A stretch of DNA of 64,000 nucleotides from Vibrio aquaticus. GTDB lineage: Bacteria; Pseudomonadota; Gammaproteobacteria; Enterobacterales; Vibrionaceae. The notes under the pieces are model-generated. The model saw only the letters and a list, made by a program, of their open reading frames with translations, was not told the origin of the DNA and made no database searches. Shown here one piece after another: positions 16,410 through 26,636 of the stretch. The position numbers were made by a program, and so were the translations under genes. The stretch lies in the NCBI RefSeq assembly GCF_003970385.1, contig NZ_RXZH01000002.1, positions 372,001 through 436,000 of the forward strand, given 5' to 3'. Positions within the stretch are counted from its first letter, which is position 1. Each line of letters opens with the position of its first letter.

Positions 16410-17918
16410 TTAGGTTCGAGCCGCTTGTTCGAGAAGCTCTATTTCTTGCTGATTTTCTTTGGCTTCCATACCGCGATATTTATCAGCAATTGCAACAAAT
16501 TCGTCTTCAATGGCTAGAAAAGCGTCAACAAGCGCTGGATCAAAATGACTACCGTTACCGTCAAGAATAATGGCTTTTGCTTTTTCATGGCTGAACGCTT
16601 TTTTATACACGCGTTCGGAAATAAGTGCGTCATAAACATCTGCTATCGCCATTAAACGCCCTGAAAGAGGGATTTCTTCACCTTTTAACTGGTTTGGATA
16701 ACCTCGGCCATCCCACTTTTCGTGGTGAGTGAGTGAAATTTCTTTCGCCAATTGAAGGAAAGAGTTACTGCCCAATTGCTTCTCTGCCATAGAAAGTGCT
16801 GTTGCACCAATTTGAGGGTGACCTTTCATGACCTCAAATTCAGCATCGGTCAATTTTCCGGGTTTGAGCAAAATATTGTCAGGAATCCCGACTTTCCCTA
16901 CGTCGTGAAGAGGTGCTGACTTATACAAGAGTTCAATGTAGTCAGGCGTTAACAAGGGTTGATATTGGTTGAACTGGCTTAAATGTTGCGCCAAAGCACG
17001 GACGTATTCTTGAGTCCGTAGTATATGAGCCCCCGTTTCATTGTCACGAGACTCAGCCAGCGCTGACAGGCTAACAATCGCTACGTCACGGGTGGTTTTG
17101 ACTTCTTCTTGACTGTTTTCAAGGCTGCTCAGCATTTGGTTAGTCAGTGATGCCATAGAGCCTAATTCGTTGTGCTCGAAGACCGGCACTCTTGCGCTTG
17201 TATCACCTTGAGTGACGGCAATGAGAGAGGCTTCTTGGATCTGGAGGATTTTGCGCATGACTTTAGACCAAAGCACCATAATGGTCACCGCATAACCGCC
17301 AAGAACAATCGAGATGTAGATGAACTCTTTGATGATACTGATTTTACCAGTGCCATCGAGGACATACATAGGGTTGTGTTCGAGCCAAAAGATATCTTTT
17401 ACTGCAATCATGGTCAGCATCGAGGTGAGCGTGATCAGTAGCAAGCTGACGAGTAAAATCATCTGCTGAACCATCGATTGTCTTTGACCGCTCAATTCAA
17501 ATTCGTACTGTTGAGAGGTTGATAACTGACTAAGTTGATTCAATTTGGCGCAGAGCTGCAAGATTAAGCCAGTGAAGAAGCCAAATAACGTCATCCCAAA
17601 CAGAACCTTAAGATTGCTGTCGAGAGTGAAGTCATACTGTAGGTTGTAAAACAAGGCTAACGGGAGACTGGCGAAGAAAAATAGTGTCGCATCCAAACGA
17701 GCTAGTCGGTTTTCTTGAACGAAAGAATGGTTGTTTAACAAAAAGTGTCGAACCAAGAAAACTGCAGAGAAGGTAACGCCGACATGAAACAATATTTCCC
17801 ATGCAGAAAGTGTTTCAAGCATTGGGCATACACGCCCACCATAGGTACCAAAAATCAGAGCTGCAATTGCATACAACTTAAGCGTGAGTGGCCCATTATA
17901 ATTCGAGTTCACCATCAT
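16410..17918 (-). CDS. membrane HD-GYP domain protein (probable c-di-GMP phosphodiesterase)
   Basis: A 502-residue protein. About six hydrophobic segments lie in the first 230 residues. A HAMP-like linker follows (about 225-275, with PVFEHNELGSMASLTNQM), then an HD-GYP domain (about 285-480) with HDVGKVGIPDNILLKPGKL and HHEKWDGRGYP intact. HD-GYP enzymes hydrolyse c-di-GMP, usually to GMP. Both metal-binding HD and GYP signatures are complete, so activity is likely. Two adjacent ATGs (17918, 17915) are possible starts; AAAGG upstream suits the second slightly better. No neighbour suggests a specific signal. Confidence 0.88.
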   Translation of the reverse strand: MMVNSNYNGPLTLKLYAIAALIFGTYGGRVCPMLETLSAWEILFHVGVTFSAVFLVRHFLLNNHSFVQENRLARLDATLFFFASLPLALFYNLQYDFTLDSNLKVLFGMTLFGFFTGLILQLCAKLNQLSQLSTSQQYEFELSGQRQSMVQQMILLVSLLLITLTSMLTMIAVKDIFWLEHNPMYVLDGTGKISIIKEFIYISIVLGGYAVTIMVLWSKVMRKILQIQEASLIAVTQGDTSARVPVFEHNELGSMASLTNQMLSSLENSQEEVKTTRDVAIVSLSALAESRDNETGAHILRTQEYVRALAQHLSQFNQYQPLLTPDYIELLYKSAPLHDVGKVGIPDNILLKPGKLTDAEFEVMKGHPQIGATALSMAEKQLGSNSFLQLAKEISLTHHEKWDGRGYPNQLKGEEIPLSGRLMAIADVYDALISERVYKKAFSHEKAKAIILDGNGSHFDPALVDAFLAIEDEFVAIADKYRGMEAKENQQEIELLEQAART

Positions 17919-18150
17919 CTAGCCTTTATGTCGTCACTGTTTCCATCATAGTCTTTCTAGATATCCATATCTGTCGTTTATAAAAGACCTGAAATCATAT
18001 CTTTAAATTTCCCATATGGGTACATTTTTACAACATTAGTACTACTGTGGGATTAGTCAAAAGGTTAATAGGGTGGAATGTATGAGGGGTAAACGTGAAA
18101 AAGTTGCGCGTACAGTGGCGCGCAACTTAACTACTGATTGCGAAAGTAGG

Positions 18151-18450
18151 TTATTTCTTTAAGTTGATTTCAGACTCACGAGCTTGAGTCTCGATATCAG
18201 GGTTAGCGTTAAGCTTAGCTTTCGCCCATTGGTTTAAGTGAGACAGAATTGCTTTTACGGCATGTTTTTCAGTTGCTTGCTCGCCCTCTGGCAGTTCAAG
18301 ATCTTGATGAGGATGAGAGCCAGTTGCGTCTTCAGCAATATGCAGCCAGTCAGGGTGCCAGTAGTAAGGTTGGCCTGAAGGTGAGGTCCAGCTGTGAACG
18401 CCGTTACTTTCGCCTTTGTACTGAATATCAGTTTCGTTGTACTTAGTCAT
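18151..18450 (-). CDS. conserved hypothetical protein, 99 residues
   Basis: I start at ATG 18450 (MTKYNETDIQYKGES); the longer open frame adds a hydrophobic stretch without a ribosome site. A Trp/His-rich middle (WTSPSGQPYYWHPDWLHIAED) and a helical C-terminus are seen. It is soluble, with no motif I recognise. It is divergently placed to the MocR gene at 18639. Confidence 0.7.
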   Translation of the reverse strand: MTKYNETDIQYKGESNGVHSWTSPSGQPYYWHPDWLHIAEDATGSHPHQDLELPEGEQATEKHAVKAILSHLNQWAKAKLNANPDIETQARESEINLKK

Positions 18451-18638
18451 TATAATTATCCATTTAGTAAGGTTATTGAGTTCACTAAAGAAGGATAAAT
18501 GTAACAAAGCATTAAATAATTAATGTGACAGAACTCAACAAACAGAGTTCGTTAAAGAGAATCTATAGGAGTTTCGTGCTCTGGCGCTGAATTTGGCACG
18601 GGTTATGATATGTTTGCCGTGATTGATGAGAGGGAAGT

Positions 18639-20033
18639 ATGAATCGCTATCAAACGTTGGCTGACGATATTAAACAACAAATCCTGAGTAACACTTGGCG
18701 TTCAGGGGAGAAAATTCCATCAGTGCGCAAGGCGAGTCAAAACTACGCAGTGAGTGCGGCGACAGTGCTACAAGCTTATCAACTGCTTGAGTCTGAAGGT
18801 TGGCTGGTGGCTAAGCCTCAATCTGGCTATTTTGTAACGCCGAGAATGGACAGGGTAGAGGTAGCCGAACAACCGACAATCCGACCTGCCTATAATGATG
18901 AGCTGTATGAGTTTTTGCAGGTGAACATGAAAGCAGACACGGCATTTGGCTCAGCGTTGCCCGATCCCTCTCTTTTCCCTTTTGACAGTTTGACGCGCCA
19001 TTTAGCCAGCGCCGGACGCAAGATGTCGTCTCAATCTATCATTCAAGATATGCCTCCTGGCAATGAAGACCTGCGCCGTTTGATCGCTCAACGTTATTTG
19101 AATCAGGGGGTAAACGTCACGGCCGATGATATTGTGATTACCTCAGGTGCCATGGAAGGGCTCAACTTGAGCTTACAAGTTTCCACTTCTCCGCAAGAGA
19201 CAATAGCAATCGAAGCCCCGGCTTTTTATGGTGCGTTACAAGCAGCCAAAAGGCTTCAGCTTTCCGTTGTTCCTGTGGCTATCGAACCTTTAAACGGCAT
19301 TGATTTAGTGGCGTTAGAAAAGGCTTTTCAACAGGGGGCTAGGGCGAGTTGGCTGATGCCAAATTTTCAAAACCCTACTGGTACCACATTAACGGATACG
19401 GAAAAACAGAAGCTGGTTGAGCTTGCCAATCATTACGATGTCACTTTAATTGAAGATGATGTCTATTCTGAGCTCTATTTCGGTGATGACAAACCCAAGC
19501 CATTGAAGTTTTGGGACACTGAAGATCGAGTGTTAACCTGTGGCTCGTTTTCCAAGTCACTCTGCCCGGGCTATCGGATTGGTTGGGTGGTGAACGGCCA
19601 GTACAGCAAGCAGCTTCAAAAGCAGCAACTGATTTCGACACTATCGGGCAGCTCCCCGGTTCAGCAAGGTATTGCCCATTATCTTCAATTCGAAAGCTAC
19701 GATAATCACTTACGTAAACTGCGAAAGTTAATGCAGCAGAGGCAGCAAGAGTATTTGACCTATATCCGCGAGACTTTCCCTCCTCAATGCACCGTCAATG
19801 ATCCGCACGGTGGCTACTTCTTGTGGCTGCAGTTAGCGAAGAACATAGATAGCTACGAGCTGTATGAACACTTGCAGAAGAACGGCGTCTCAATCGGTTA
19901 TGGAAGACTGTTTAGCTCACAACAGCAATATCAGCACTGTATTAGGTTGAACGTTTCTTTTGCCTTTGAACCAGAGATTCGAATGGCGTTAAATCAAATC
20001 AGTAAGTGGCTGAGTAAGAAGGAGATAACCTAA
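18639..20033 (+). CDS. MocR-family transcriptional regulator (GntR HTH fused to aminotransferase-like domain)
   Basis: A 464-residue fusion. An N-terminal GntR-type winged helix (1-75, GEKIPSVRKASQNYAVSAATV) is joined to a fold-type I PLP domain (about 110-460) with NPTGTTLT, EDDVYSELYF and the lysine motif GSFSKSLCPGYRIGW. MocR proteins sense PLP-linked metabolites and often regulate a divergent neighbour, but here the divergent gene (18450) has no obvious metabolic role. Start ATG 18639 follows GAGGGAAGT. The PLP lysine is present, so cofactor binding is expected. Confidence 0.9.
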   Translation: MNRYQTLADDIKQQILSNTWRSGEKIPSVRKASQNYAVSAATVLQAYQLLESEGWLVAKPQSGYFVTPRMDRVEVAEQPTIRPAYNDELYEFLQVNMKADTAFGSALPDPSLFPFDSLTRHLASAGRKMSSQSIIQDMPPGNEDLRRLIAQRYLNQGVNVTADDIVITSGAMEGLNLSLQVSTSPQETIAIEAPAFYGALQAAKRLQLSVVPVAIEPLNGIDLVALEKAFQQGARASWLMPNFQNPTGTTLTDTEKQKLVELANHYDVTLIEDDVYSELYFGDDKPKPLKFWDTEDRVLTCGSFSKSLCPGYRIGWVVNGQYSKQLQKQQLISTLSGSSPVQQGIAHYLQFESYDNHLRKLRKLMQQRQQEYLTYIRETFPPQCTVNDPHGGYFLWLQLAKNIDSYELYEHLQKNGVSIGYGRLFSSQQQYQHCIRLNVSFAFEPEIRMALNQISKWLSKKEIT

Positions 20034-20123
20034 CTGTTCGGTGATTTTTCAGCCTAACTGTAATGCTATTGGTCAGTTATTTCATGCTTGAATACCTAGA
20101 TTCACATTGAAAAGGGATAGGGT

Positions 20124-20333
20124 ATGGAAAAGCAAAGAACTAAACACGAGTTCCGTTTGATAGGCATTGCAATTGTATGCGCGCTTTTACTGATCGTAGG
20201 CCATTTGATCTTGGCCAAATCATTTGCAGGACTCGCTTGGACAGAGTACACCGCAGCGGCGATACCTTTCGTGATGTTAGCACTCTGTTGGATGAGTATT
20301 CGCTATGCAGCGAAAACCAACGAGATAGAATAA
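20124..20333 (+). CDS. small inner-membrane protein, two membrane segments
   Basis: 69 residues, ATG 20124 with AAAAGGGATAGGGT upstream. Hydrophobic segments are at about 12-32 and 41-58, with a short charged tail. Function unknown. It ends just before the shared terminator at 20372-20402. Confidence 0.75.
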   Translation: MEKQRTKHEFRLIGIAIVCALLLIVGHLILAKSFAGLAWTEYTAAAIPFVMLALCWMSIRYAAKTNEIE

Positions 20334-20371
20334 GGGTAGAGTTTGCTGATACCAAAAGGCACTTCGGATAC

Positions 20372-20402
20372 AAAAAAGCCTCCAAAATTGGAGGCTTTTT
20401 GC
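20372..20402. terminator. bidirectional terminator between small membrane protein gene and asnS
   Basis: AAAAAGCCTCC-AAAATT-GGAGGCTTTTT is a perfect stem with A and T runs, placed between convergent genes. Confidence 0.9.
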
Positions 20403-20418
20403 TATTCGTAACTTCTAT

Positions 20419-21819
20419 TTAGAAGTTTGCAGAACGTGGTGTACGTGGGAATGGAATCACGTCACGAACGTTACCCATGCCTGTTACGTAAGACACTAGA
20501 CGCTCGAAACCTAGACCGAAGCCAGAGTGAGGCACTGTGCCGTATTTACGTAGGTCGCGGTACCAGTTCATGTGCTCTGGGTCGATGCCTACTTCACGCA
20601 TACGCTCGTCAAGGATGTCTAAACGCTCTTCACGTTGAGAACCACCGATGATTTCGCCGATGCCTGGTGCGAGTACGTCCATTGCCGCTACCGTTTTACC
20701 GTCATCGTTCGCACGCATGTAGAATGCTTTGATGTCTTTCGGGTAGTTCTTAACGATTACAGGCGCTTTGAAGTGCTCTTCAGCAAGGAAACGCTCGTGC
20801 TCAGAAGACATATCGATACCCCATTCAACAGGGAATTCGAACTCACGACCAGAATCTAGAAGGATTTGGATAGCGTCAGTGTAGTCAACTTGCGCGAAGT
20901 CAGAAGTTACAAACTGCTCTAGGCGAGTGATTGCTTCTTTGTCGATGCGCTGAGCGAAGAACTCTAGGTCGTCACGACACTCTTCAAGTACCGCTTTGAA
21001 TACAAACTTAAGCATGTCTTCAGAAAGCTTAGCGATATCTTCTAGATCGGCGAACGCTACTTCAGGTTCAACCATCCAGAATTCTGCTAGGTGGCGGCTT
21101 GTGTTTGAGTTTTCAGCACGGAAAGTAGGACCGAACGTGTAAACTTTGCTTAGTGCACAAGCGTAAGCTTCGCCATTAAGCTGACCAGATACCGTTAGGA
21201 AGGTCTCTTTACCGAAGAAATCTTCGTTGTAATCCACTTCGCCTTTGTCTGTGCGAGGTAGGTTTTCCATGTCTAGCGTAGAAACGCGGAACATTTCACC
21301 TGCACCTTCAGCATCAGAAGCAGTAATAAGTGGAGCCGATACCCAGAAGAAACCTTGCTCGTGGTAGAAACGGTGAATTGCCTGAGATAGACAGTTACGA
21401 ACACGTGCTACTGCGCCGATTACGTTTGTACGCGGGCGTAGGTGAGCAACTTCACGAAGGTATTCGATAGAGTGACGAGTTTTCGCCATTGGGTAACTTT
21501 CGGCATCTTCAACCCAGCCAACAACTTTAACGTCAGTTGCTGCGAGTTCGAAGTCTTGACCTTTCGCAGGAGACTCAACAATCTTACCTGTTACTTCAAC
21601 AGAGCAGCCAGTCGTTAGCTTTAATACTTCGTCTTCGTAATTATTAAGATTATTAGGGACCACGGCCTGAATCGGGTCGAAACAAGAGCCGTCGTAAATG
21701 GCAAGGAAAGAGATTCCAGCTTTGGAATCACGACGCGAACGGATCCAGCCGCGAACAGTTACTTCACTGTCTACTGCTAGCTTACCCTTCAAAACGTCTG
21801 ATACAGGCGCGTAAGTCAT
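20419..21819 (-). CDS. asnS: asparaginyl-tRNA synthetase
   Basis: Charges tRNA-Asn in the cytoplasm. 466 residues from ATG 21819 ([14 protein letters not shown]), the usual family length; an upstream in-frame ATG (21837) would add six residues but lacks a ribosome site. Seen: the OB-fold anticodon-binding region (about 15-100, [17 protein letters not shown]), class II motif 2 ([21 protein letters not shown]) and motif 3 (GFGLGFERL near the C-terminus). A long inverted repeat lies in its leader (21851-21901). Confidence 0.97.
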   Translation of the reverse strand: MTYAPVSDVLKGKLAVDSEVTVRGWIRSRRDSKAGISFLAIYDGSCFDPIQAVVPNNLNNYEDEVLKLTTGCSVEVTGKIVESPAKGQDFELAATDVKVVGWVEDAESYPMAKTRHSIEYLREVAHLRPRTNVIGAVARVRNCLSQAIHRFYHEQGFFWVSAPLITASDAEGAGEMFRVSTLDMENLPRTDKGEVDYNEDFFGKETFLTVSGQLNGEAYACALSKVYTFGPTFRAENSNTSRHLAEFWMVEPEVAFADLEDIAKLSEDMLKFVFKAVLEECRDDLEFFAQRIDKEAITRLEQFVTSDFAQVDYTDAIQILLDSGREFEFPVEWGIDMSSEHERFLAEEHFKAPVIVKNYPKDIKAFYMRANDDGKTVAAMDVLAPGIGEIIGGSQREERLDILDERMREVGIDPEHMNWYRDLRKYGTVPHSGFGLGFERLVSYVTGMGNVRDVIPFPRTPRSANF

Positions 21820-21850
21820 GTTTGAAATATTCTCCATTGAGGTAAAAATT

Positions 21851-21901
21851 CAACCCAATGTTGTGTCGGCTAACAATTAACCATGAGCAAACATTGGGTT
21901 G
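21851..21901 (-). promoter_or_regulatory. 12-bp inverted repeat in the asnS leader
   Basis: CAACCCAATGTT (21851-21862) and AACATTGGGTTG (21890-21901) are perfect inverted copies separated by 27 bases, about 30 bases upstream of the asnS start. It could be an RNA hairpin or a pair of operator half-sites. No T-run follows, so a simple terminator is unlikely. Confidence 0.6.
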
Positions 21902-21998
21902 GATTGAATTCTACAGATTCATCGGAACATATTACCTTTCAAATCTTAGGCTTCAACCTTTATTCTCAATTAGACCAACAAATTTGCGCCTATTTCGC

Positions 21999-23612
21999 CT
22001 ATTTCTTACCTGAAAGGGCAAATTGAGCCAGAAGCGCTTCTAAATGTTCAGACAATTGCTCGAGATTCATACTGATATCGCGAGTTTGGCTTGCGGACTC
22101 AGTCGTATCGTTTGCGTGTTGAGTGATGACTTGGACCTTGTTTTGAACTTGCTGACTTAAATGAGCGTTGTTACTGGTTTGCTGCTGAATACTGTTGGCG
22201 TGTGAAAGCGCTTGCTGCATTTCTTGCACCACATCAGACATCGCTAAAGAGAGCGCCTCGATATTGTTTGAACGTTCATGTGCGGTATCGCAAACGCCAT
22301 CAACAGAGCGCAATGAGGCTTCACTGTCTTTTTGGAACTGAGCGATGATTGACTCTATGCTTCCTGTTGCTTCGGCGGTTCGACTGGCCAACTGGCGTAC
22401 TTCATCGGCCACCACGGCAAAACCTCGCCCTTGTTCACCAGCTCGTGCAGCTTCAATAGCGGCATTGAGCGCGAGTAGGTTGGTTTGCTCAGCAACGCCT
22501 TTAATGACCTCTAAAATTGAAGAGACTTCGCTGGTTTGATCGTTAAGCTCAACAATGCTCTCTTTTACTGACTCAATATCAGTTACGAGGTTTTTGATTT
22601 CGCTACTCGCATTGTGCGCTTGAGTGGCGCTTTGCTCTGCGATGGTGGTGGTGTGCGTGATCAGTGAAGAGGCGTCTTCGGTTGCTTGTTCCACTTGCAG
22701 TTGCTGCGCCTGCATCTGCTCAATGTTGTCTTGTACGTCCGAGGTTTCTTGTTGTTGGTTGCTGGCGGCAGCGTCAGTCACTTGAGCAACACGGGTAAGC
22801 TCTGCTGCACTGCTTGCTACGTTATGCGAGGTAGTTTGTACTTGAACCAAGCTTGCGTTAACCGTGTTCATAAACGAGTTAATCGCACCAGATAATTGAC
22901 CAATTTCATCCTCTTGCTTGTTGGTGAGCCTTAACGAGAGGTCTTTCGTTTCGCTGACGCTTTGCATAAATCCAGAGGTGGTTTGGATTGGGCGCACAAT
23001 AAACTTACGGATCAATAGCAGCGTGAGCACTAAGCCAATAAAGCCGAGGGTTCCCATGATCGTGATGGCAATCATCGTGCGCTGACTGATCATGCTGCTG
23101 ATGTGTGACAGATTGTATTCCAAACGAATTGCGCCTAACACTTCACCTTCACTTGCCATGTGGCAAGAAACACAGTTAGTCCCACGGTAGTTTTCGCTCG
23201 ATTTCATCGGCAGCGCGACAACAATGCCGGTTCCCCAGTCTGATGTGATGGGTTCGATGACCAACTCACCAGCCAGCGCGCGTTTATCAATGTCATCTTG
23301 CGGTGCTTGGTTATCTTGGCCTGGGCCATACAATCTACTGACGGCTTCAGCGCGCAAAACGCGAACTTGCTCGATGCCATCTTGAGCCAGTGCTTTTTGA
23401 CGCAATGTCTCTTTCTGAGCCATTGTGCCGGTCAGCATCATCATGTTTAAGCTATCAAAATAGTTGCTCGCTTTATCGTGAAGTTGCTCGCTGAGCACTG
23501 AGTTGATCAAGTTGCGCTGTTGCCAGTATTGATAGGTGGTTGATGCAATGAGTACCAAACTGAAAACGCTGACGAGTGTTATTAATAGTTTCGTTGTTAT
23601 AGATAGGCGCAT
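21999..23612 (-). CDS. methyl-accepting chemotaxis protein with periplasmic heme-binding motif
   Basis: A 537-residue chemoreceptor. It has an N-terminal membrane segment (about 7-27), a periplasmic sensor (28-178), a second membrane segment (about 180-202), HAMP (about 203-258) and the signalling domain with the hairpin [20 protein letters not shown] and [17 protein letters not shown]. The sensor contains C147-V-S-C150-H151, a c-type heme attachment motif, so it may sense redox state or a gas ligand. It is transcribed alone. Confidence 0.92.
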   Translation of the reverse strand: MRLSITTKLLITLVSVFSLVLIASTTYQYWQQRNLINSVLSEQLHDKASNYFDSLNMMMLTGTMAQKETLRQKALAQDGIEQVRVLRAEAVSRLYGPGQDNQAPQDDIDKRALAGELVIEPITSDWGTGIVVALPMKSSENYRGTNCVSCHMASEGEVLGAIRLEYNLSHISSMISQRTMIAITIMGTLGFIGLVLTLLLIRKFIVRPIQTTSGFMQSVSETKDLSLRLTNKQEDEIGQLSGAINSFMNTVNASLVQVQTTSHNVASSAAELTRVAQVTDAAASNQQQETSDVQDNIEQMQAQQLQVEQATEDASSLITHTTTIAEQSATQAHNASSEIKNLVTDIESVKESIVELNDQTSEVSSILEVIKGVAEQTNLLALNAAIEAARAGEQGRGFAVVADEVRQLASRTAEATGSIESIIAQFQKDSEASLRSVDGVCDTAHERSNNIEALSLAMSDVVQEMQQALSHANSIQQQTSNNAHLSQQVQNKVQVITQHANDTTESASQTRDISMNLEQLSEHLEALLAQFALSGKK

Positions 23613-23901
23613 TATTGGATTAATATCTTCTTATAAGAATAGACAGGCATATCATTTGATATATAAAACCATAAATAAAGGAGGGGGATTAAGGAATGTG
23701 ATTGCGGTATCTGTGGTGTGAATGTAAATGTGATGTAGATTTGCTGTAACGGGGTTTTTGGCGCCATGACGTTTTTTTGTCGTGTTACGGAAAATCTTGT
23801 AACGCAAACGTTGACTTGTACAACAACTGTTCAGTGAGCCTTGTCACTATTGGTGTAATTCTCTAGAATCGCCTGTCTACACAAAAAGCCTGAGATCCAA
23901 G

Positions 23902-24267
23902 ATGAAAACAGAATTATACAAAGAGTTTATGTTCGAAGCTGCGCACCACTTGCCGCATGTACCAGAAGGCCATAAATGTGGTCGTTTACACGGACACTCT
24001 TTTCTCGTTCGTCTTTACGTAGAAGGCGAAGTTGATCCGCATACAGGCTGGGTTATCGATTTTTCAGAAATTAAAGCGGCGTTTAAACCAATCTATGATC
24101 GTTTGGACCACTATTACTTGAACGATATTAAAGGTCTAGAAAACCCAACAAGTGAAGTGCTAGCGAAGTGGATTTGGAACGAACTGAAGCCAAGCTTGCC
24201 ATTGTTAAGTAAAGTTGAAATCAAAGAGACGTGTACAGCAGGCTGTATTTACAAAGGCGAAGAGTAA
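23902..24267 (+). CDS. queD: 6-carboxy-5,6,7,8-tetrahydropterin synthase QueD
   Basis: Second step of queuosine/preQ0 synthesis from dihydroneopterin triphosphate. 121 residues, the family size. Seen: zinc ligands in FEAAHHLP and RLHGHSF, the catalytic Cys in [22 protein letters not shown] and [13 protein letters not shown], then [10 protein letters not shown] at the end. No preQ1 riboswitch was recognised upstream. A terminator follows at 24285-24312. Confidence 0.95.
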   Translation: MKTELYKEFMFEAAHHLPHVPEGHKCGRLHGHSFLVRLYVEGEVDPHTGWVIDFSEIKAAFKPIYDRLDHYYLNDIKGLENPTSEVLAKWIWNELKPSLPLLSKVEIKETCTAGCIYKGEE

Positions 24268-24284
24268 CACTCTGTCCCTGAAAG

Positions 24285-24312
24285 AAAAAAGCGAAGTTAT
24301 CTTCGCTTTTTT
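24285..24312 (+). terminator. terminator after queD
   Basis: AAAAAAGCGAAG-TTAT-CTTCGCTTTTTTT is a perfect stem with a T-run just after the queD stop. Confidence 0.9.
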
Positions 24313-24367
24313 TGTGCCCAAATTACGCTATGATCGAATAAAGGATAAGCTTCAACAAGGGATACTC

Positions 24368-25018
24368 ATGGCTGCAAAGATCGGTTCAGCAATTCAACTG
24401 CTACTCGCCATCTCAATTTTCTATTTAGGGTTTGCGATTCACTCCATGACCAATAAAGTTGGCGAAGTGATAGAAACCTATCCGCAGGTTCTCAATGATG
24501 TCAGTGAGCTTTCAACCAACCTTCAGATTGAAGAGTGGCTTGAAGTCGTGGATACGTTCGAAACCTTATTGCCGAGTGTGATTGAAAGTGTGAATGGTGT
24601 GACTGCCGCGGTCAACGATACCAATAAAACCGCCGCCTCGATTGATCAGAAAATTCCGTCCATCGTCTCAGAGGTCAGCTTGTATCGAGAGCAGGTTATT
24701 CCATCTGTCTTGAAGGAAACCAAGCAGTACCGCGAAACGGTGATTCCTGCGGTCATCACCGAAAGCAAAGGCTATCGTGAGCAGACTGTTCCTCAGATCG
24801 TTGCAGAGTCTCAGGCCCTAAGAGAAGACATTCCGCCGATTTTGGTTAAAGCCGATAACCTAGCGGTCAAAACAGATCAGATTATGGATAAAAGCCAAGA
24901 GATCGCGAAGCAAGCGACGCAAGGTGCGGTTAAGGGCGTCATTATGTCGCCAATTGATTTGATCCGAGATGCCGGTAACGAGATTAAAGGCCGAGTCACA
25001 ACTGAGACATTCGAATAA
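24368..25018 (+). CDS. membrane-anchored helical protein, unknown function
   Basis: 216 residues from ATG 24368 (MAAKIGSAIQLLLAISIFYL), with AAGGG upstream; the longer frame runs back over the queD end and terminator and was not used. One N-terminal membrane anchor (about 8-26) is followed by a periplasmic helical part with a repeated motif of the form YREQVIPSVLKETKQ, YRETVIPAVITESKG and YREQTVPQIVAESQA (about 107-150), i.e. three units of 15 residues. Function unknown. Confidence 0.8.
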   Translation: MAAKIGSAIQLLLAISIFYLGFAIHSMTNKVGEVIETYPQVLNDVSELSTNLQIEEWLEVVDTFETLLPSVIESVNGVTAAVNDTNKTAASIDQKIPSIVSEVSLYREQVIPSVLKETKQYRETVIPAVITESKGYREQTVPQIVAESQALREDIPPILVKADNLAVKTDQIMDKSQEIAKQATQGAVKGVIMSPIDLIRDAGNEIKGRVTTETFE

Positions 25019-25410
25019 AGGGATGAGCATTTGGCCAAAATATAGCCATATAGAAAATAGGGCGTTGCAATCGTTCGCCCAGTCGATAATATGGTTATAT
25101 CTCAACCTGAGATGACATAACACAGGATGTGTTGTGAATGTCCAAAGGATTGTCTGATGTATTAGGACACCTTAATGCTTTTCAAAATTACTTCTCCAAT
25201 CTTGGAGCCAACGGAAGGGTCGCCACACCAAGCCGTTTCTACACAATGTGAAACCTCAACGACTCTCTTATCCTCCCCGTATCTTCGCTCGGCTTCTCTT
25301 CAGCCACGTTCATTTTCTCGATTTTATTTTTCGTATTGATTCCAACTAGAACAAATACGTTTGTGCTTTCGCACGTCTAAATTATTTCAAATATTACGGT
25401 TTTAAAGAAA
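25019..25410. other. 392-bp intergenic region before the aromatic amino-acid permease
   Basis: No gene is supported. I looked for TyrR boxes (TGTAAA-N6-TTTACA) and saw none. A 37-codon frame at 25138-25251 has no clear family. The permease promoter should lie in the AT-rich last 100 bases. Confidence 0.5.
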
Positions 25411-26565
25411 ATGAACACAAAATTATTGGGTAGCGCCCTTATTATTTCGGGCACCGCTTTGGGTGCTGGCATGCTTGCAATTCCTATGGTTCTGGCTCAG
25501 TTTGGCTTGATGTACGGCACAATGCTGATGCTAATGATCTGGTTTGGCACCACTTACTCCGCATTACTCCTATTAGAAGCAACGATTAAATCTGGTGGCG
25601 GTTTAGGTCTTAACTCGATTGCGAGAAAAACGTTAGGGAAGGGCGGTCAACTGCTGACGAATGGTTTGTTGTACGCATTGCTTATCTGCCTATTGATGGC
25701 CTACATCTTAGGTGCCGCGGATCTCTTGGTTCAAGCGGCAAGTGCGATGGGGATTTCATTGACCTTCATGCAAAGCCAAATTGCTTTCACATTGCTATCT
25801 GGTGCGATTGTCGCTTGCGGTACGGGAGTGATTGATAAGCTCAACAGGCTTCTGTTTTTTGTGATGCTTGTTAGCCTGCTGATGACGCTGACGGTGCTGC
25901 TTCCTACCTTCTCATTTGAGAACCTAGGCCAAGTTGGTAATCCTGATCATGTTGGTTTAATTAAAACCAGTGCGGTTCTGTTCACGAGCTTTGGTTTTAT
26001 GGTCGTTATCCCAAGCCTTGTGTCCTACAACACGGAAGCCAGTGATAAGCAGCTTCGCAACATGGTTATCATTGGTTCGCTTATTCCGCTGGCGTGTTAC
26101 TTATGCTGGCTGTTTGCGGTGGTCGGTAACCTACCGGCAGATAAGCTTACGCAGTTCTCAAGTGTGTCTGAGTTGATGTCTGGCTTTGAACACGATGCTC
26201 CATGGGTCAGCGGGTTCTTATCTTTGTTCACGGGTTTAGCTTTGTTAACGTCATTCTTTGGTGTGGCGATGTCTCTGTTCAACCAAAACAAAGATATGTT
26301 TAAGCAAAACCGCCTCGTGACCTACGTTCTTACGTTTATACTGCCGCTGCTAGGCGCTATTCTTGCCGCTGACCAGTTCCTATCGGTGCTAGCTTATGCT
26401 GGTATTATCTTGGTTTTTCTAGCTGTGTTTGTACCACTGGCGATGGTGTACAAGGTTCGCCTCGCTAATACCCTAGTCGAGCGTTATGCTGCAGAAGGCG
26501 GCAACATTATGATGATGTTTGGTCTGGCTTTTGGCGGGTTCTTGTTGGCGTCGCAAGTTATCTAA
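25411..26565 (+). CDS. tyrP: aromatic amino-acid permease (TyrP/Mtr type, HAAAP family)
   Basis: A 384-residue inner-membrane symporter with about 11 hydrophobic segments. The N-terminus LLGSALIISGTALGAGMLAIP is the HAAAP signature, as in TyrP, Mtr and TnaB, followed by VLFTSFGFMVVIPSLVSYN. Import of tyrosine or tryptophan with protons is expected; which of the two cannot be told from sequence alone. It is a single gene converging on sdaA across a shared terminator. Confidence 0.8.
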   Translation: MNTKLLGSALIISGTALGAGMLAIPMVLAQFGLMYGTMLMLMIWFGTTYSALLLLEATIKSGGGLGLNSIARKTLGKGGQLLTNGLLYALLICLLMAYILGAADLLVQAASAMGISLTFMQSQIAFTLLSGAIVACGTGVIDKLNRLLFFVMLVSLLMTLTVLLPTFSFENLGQVGNPDHVGLIKTSAVLFTSFGFMVVIPSLVSYNTEASDKQLRNMVIIGSLIPLACYLCWLFAVVGNLPADKLTQFSSVSELMSGFEHDAPWVSGFLSLFTGLALLTSFFGVAMSLFNQNKDMFKQNRLVTYVLTFILPLLGAILAADQFLSVLAYAGIILVFLAVFVPLAMVYKVRLANTLVERYAAEGGNIMMMFGLAFGGFLLASQVI

Positions 26566-26586
26566 TTCAGTTTTCTAACAGATAAT

Positions 26587-26625
26587 AAAAAGCCCGAGTA
26601 CTGAAACAGGACTCGGGCTTTTTTA
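26587..26625. terminator. bidirectional terminator between permease gene and sdaA
   Basis: AAAAAGCCCGAGT and ACTCGGGCTTTTTT form a stem of about 12 bp with T-runs in both directions, between convergent genes. Confidence 0.9.
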
Positions 26626-26636
26626 TACGGTAATGT

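Noticed and set aside
16374-16432. tRNA-like stretch (GCTCAATGGGTTGAG and GGTTCGAGCC)
   Set aside because: No acceptor stem or anticodon arm can be formed, and the second part encodes the C-terminus of the HD-GYP protein; the first part is a small hairpin.
25138-25251. 37-codon frame before the permease gene (MSKGLSDVLGHLNAFQNYF)
   Set aside because: No good ribosome site, no recognisable family; could be a small relic but support is too weak.
25019-25410. TyrR box upstream of the aromatic permease
   Set aside because: No TGTAAA-N6-TTTACA or close variant found by eye.
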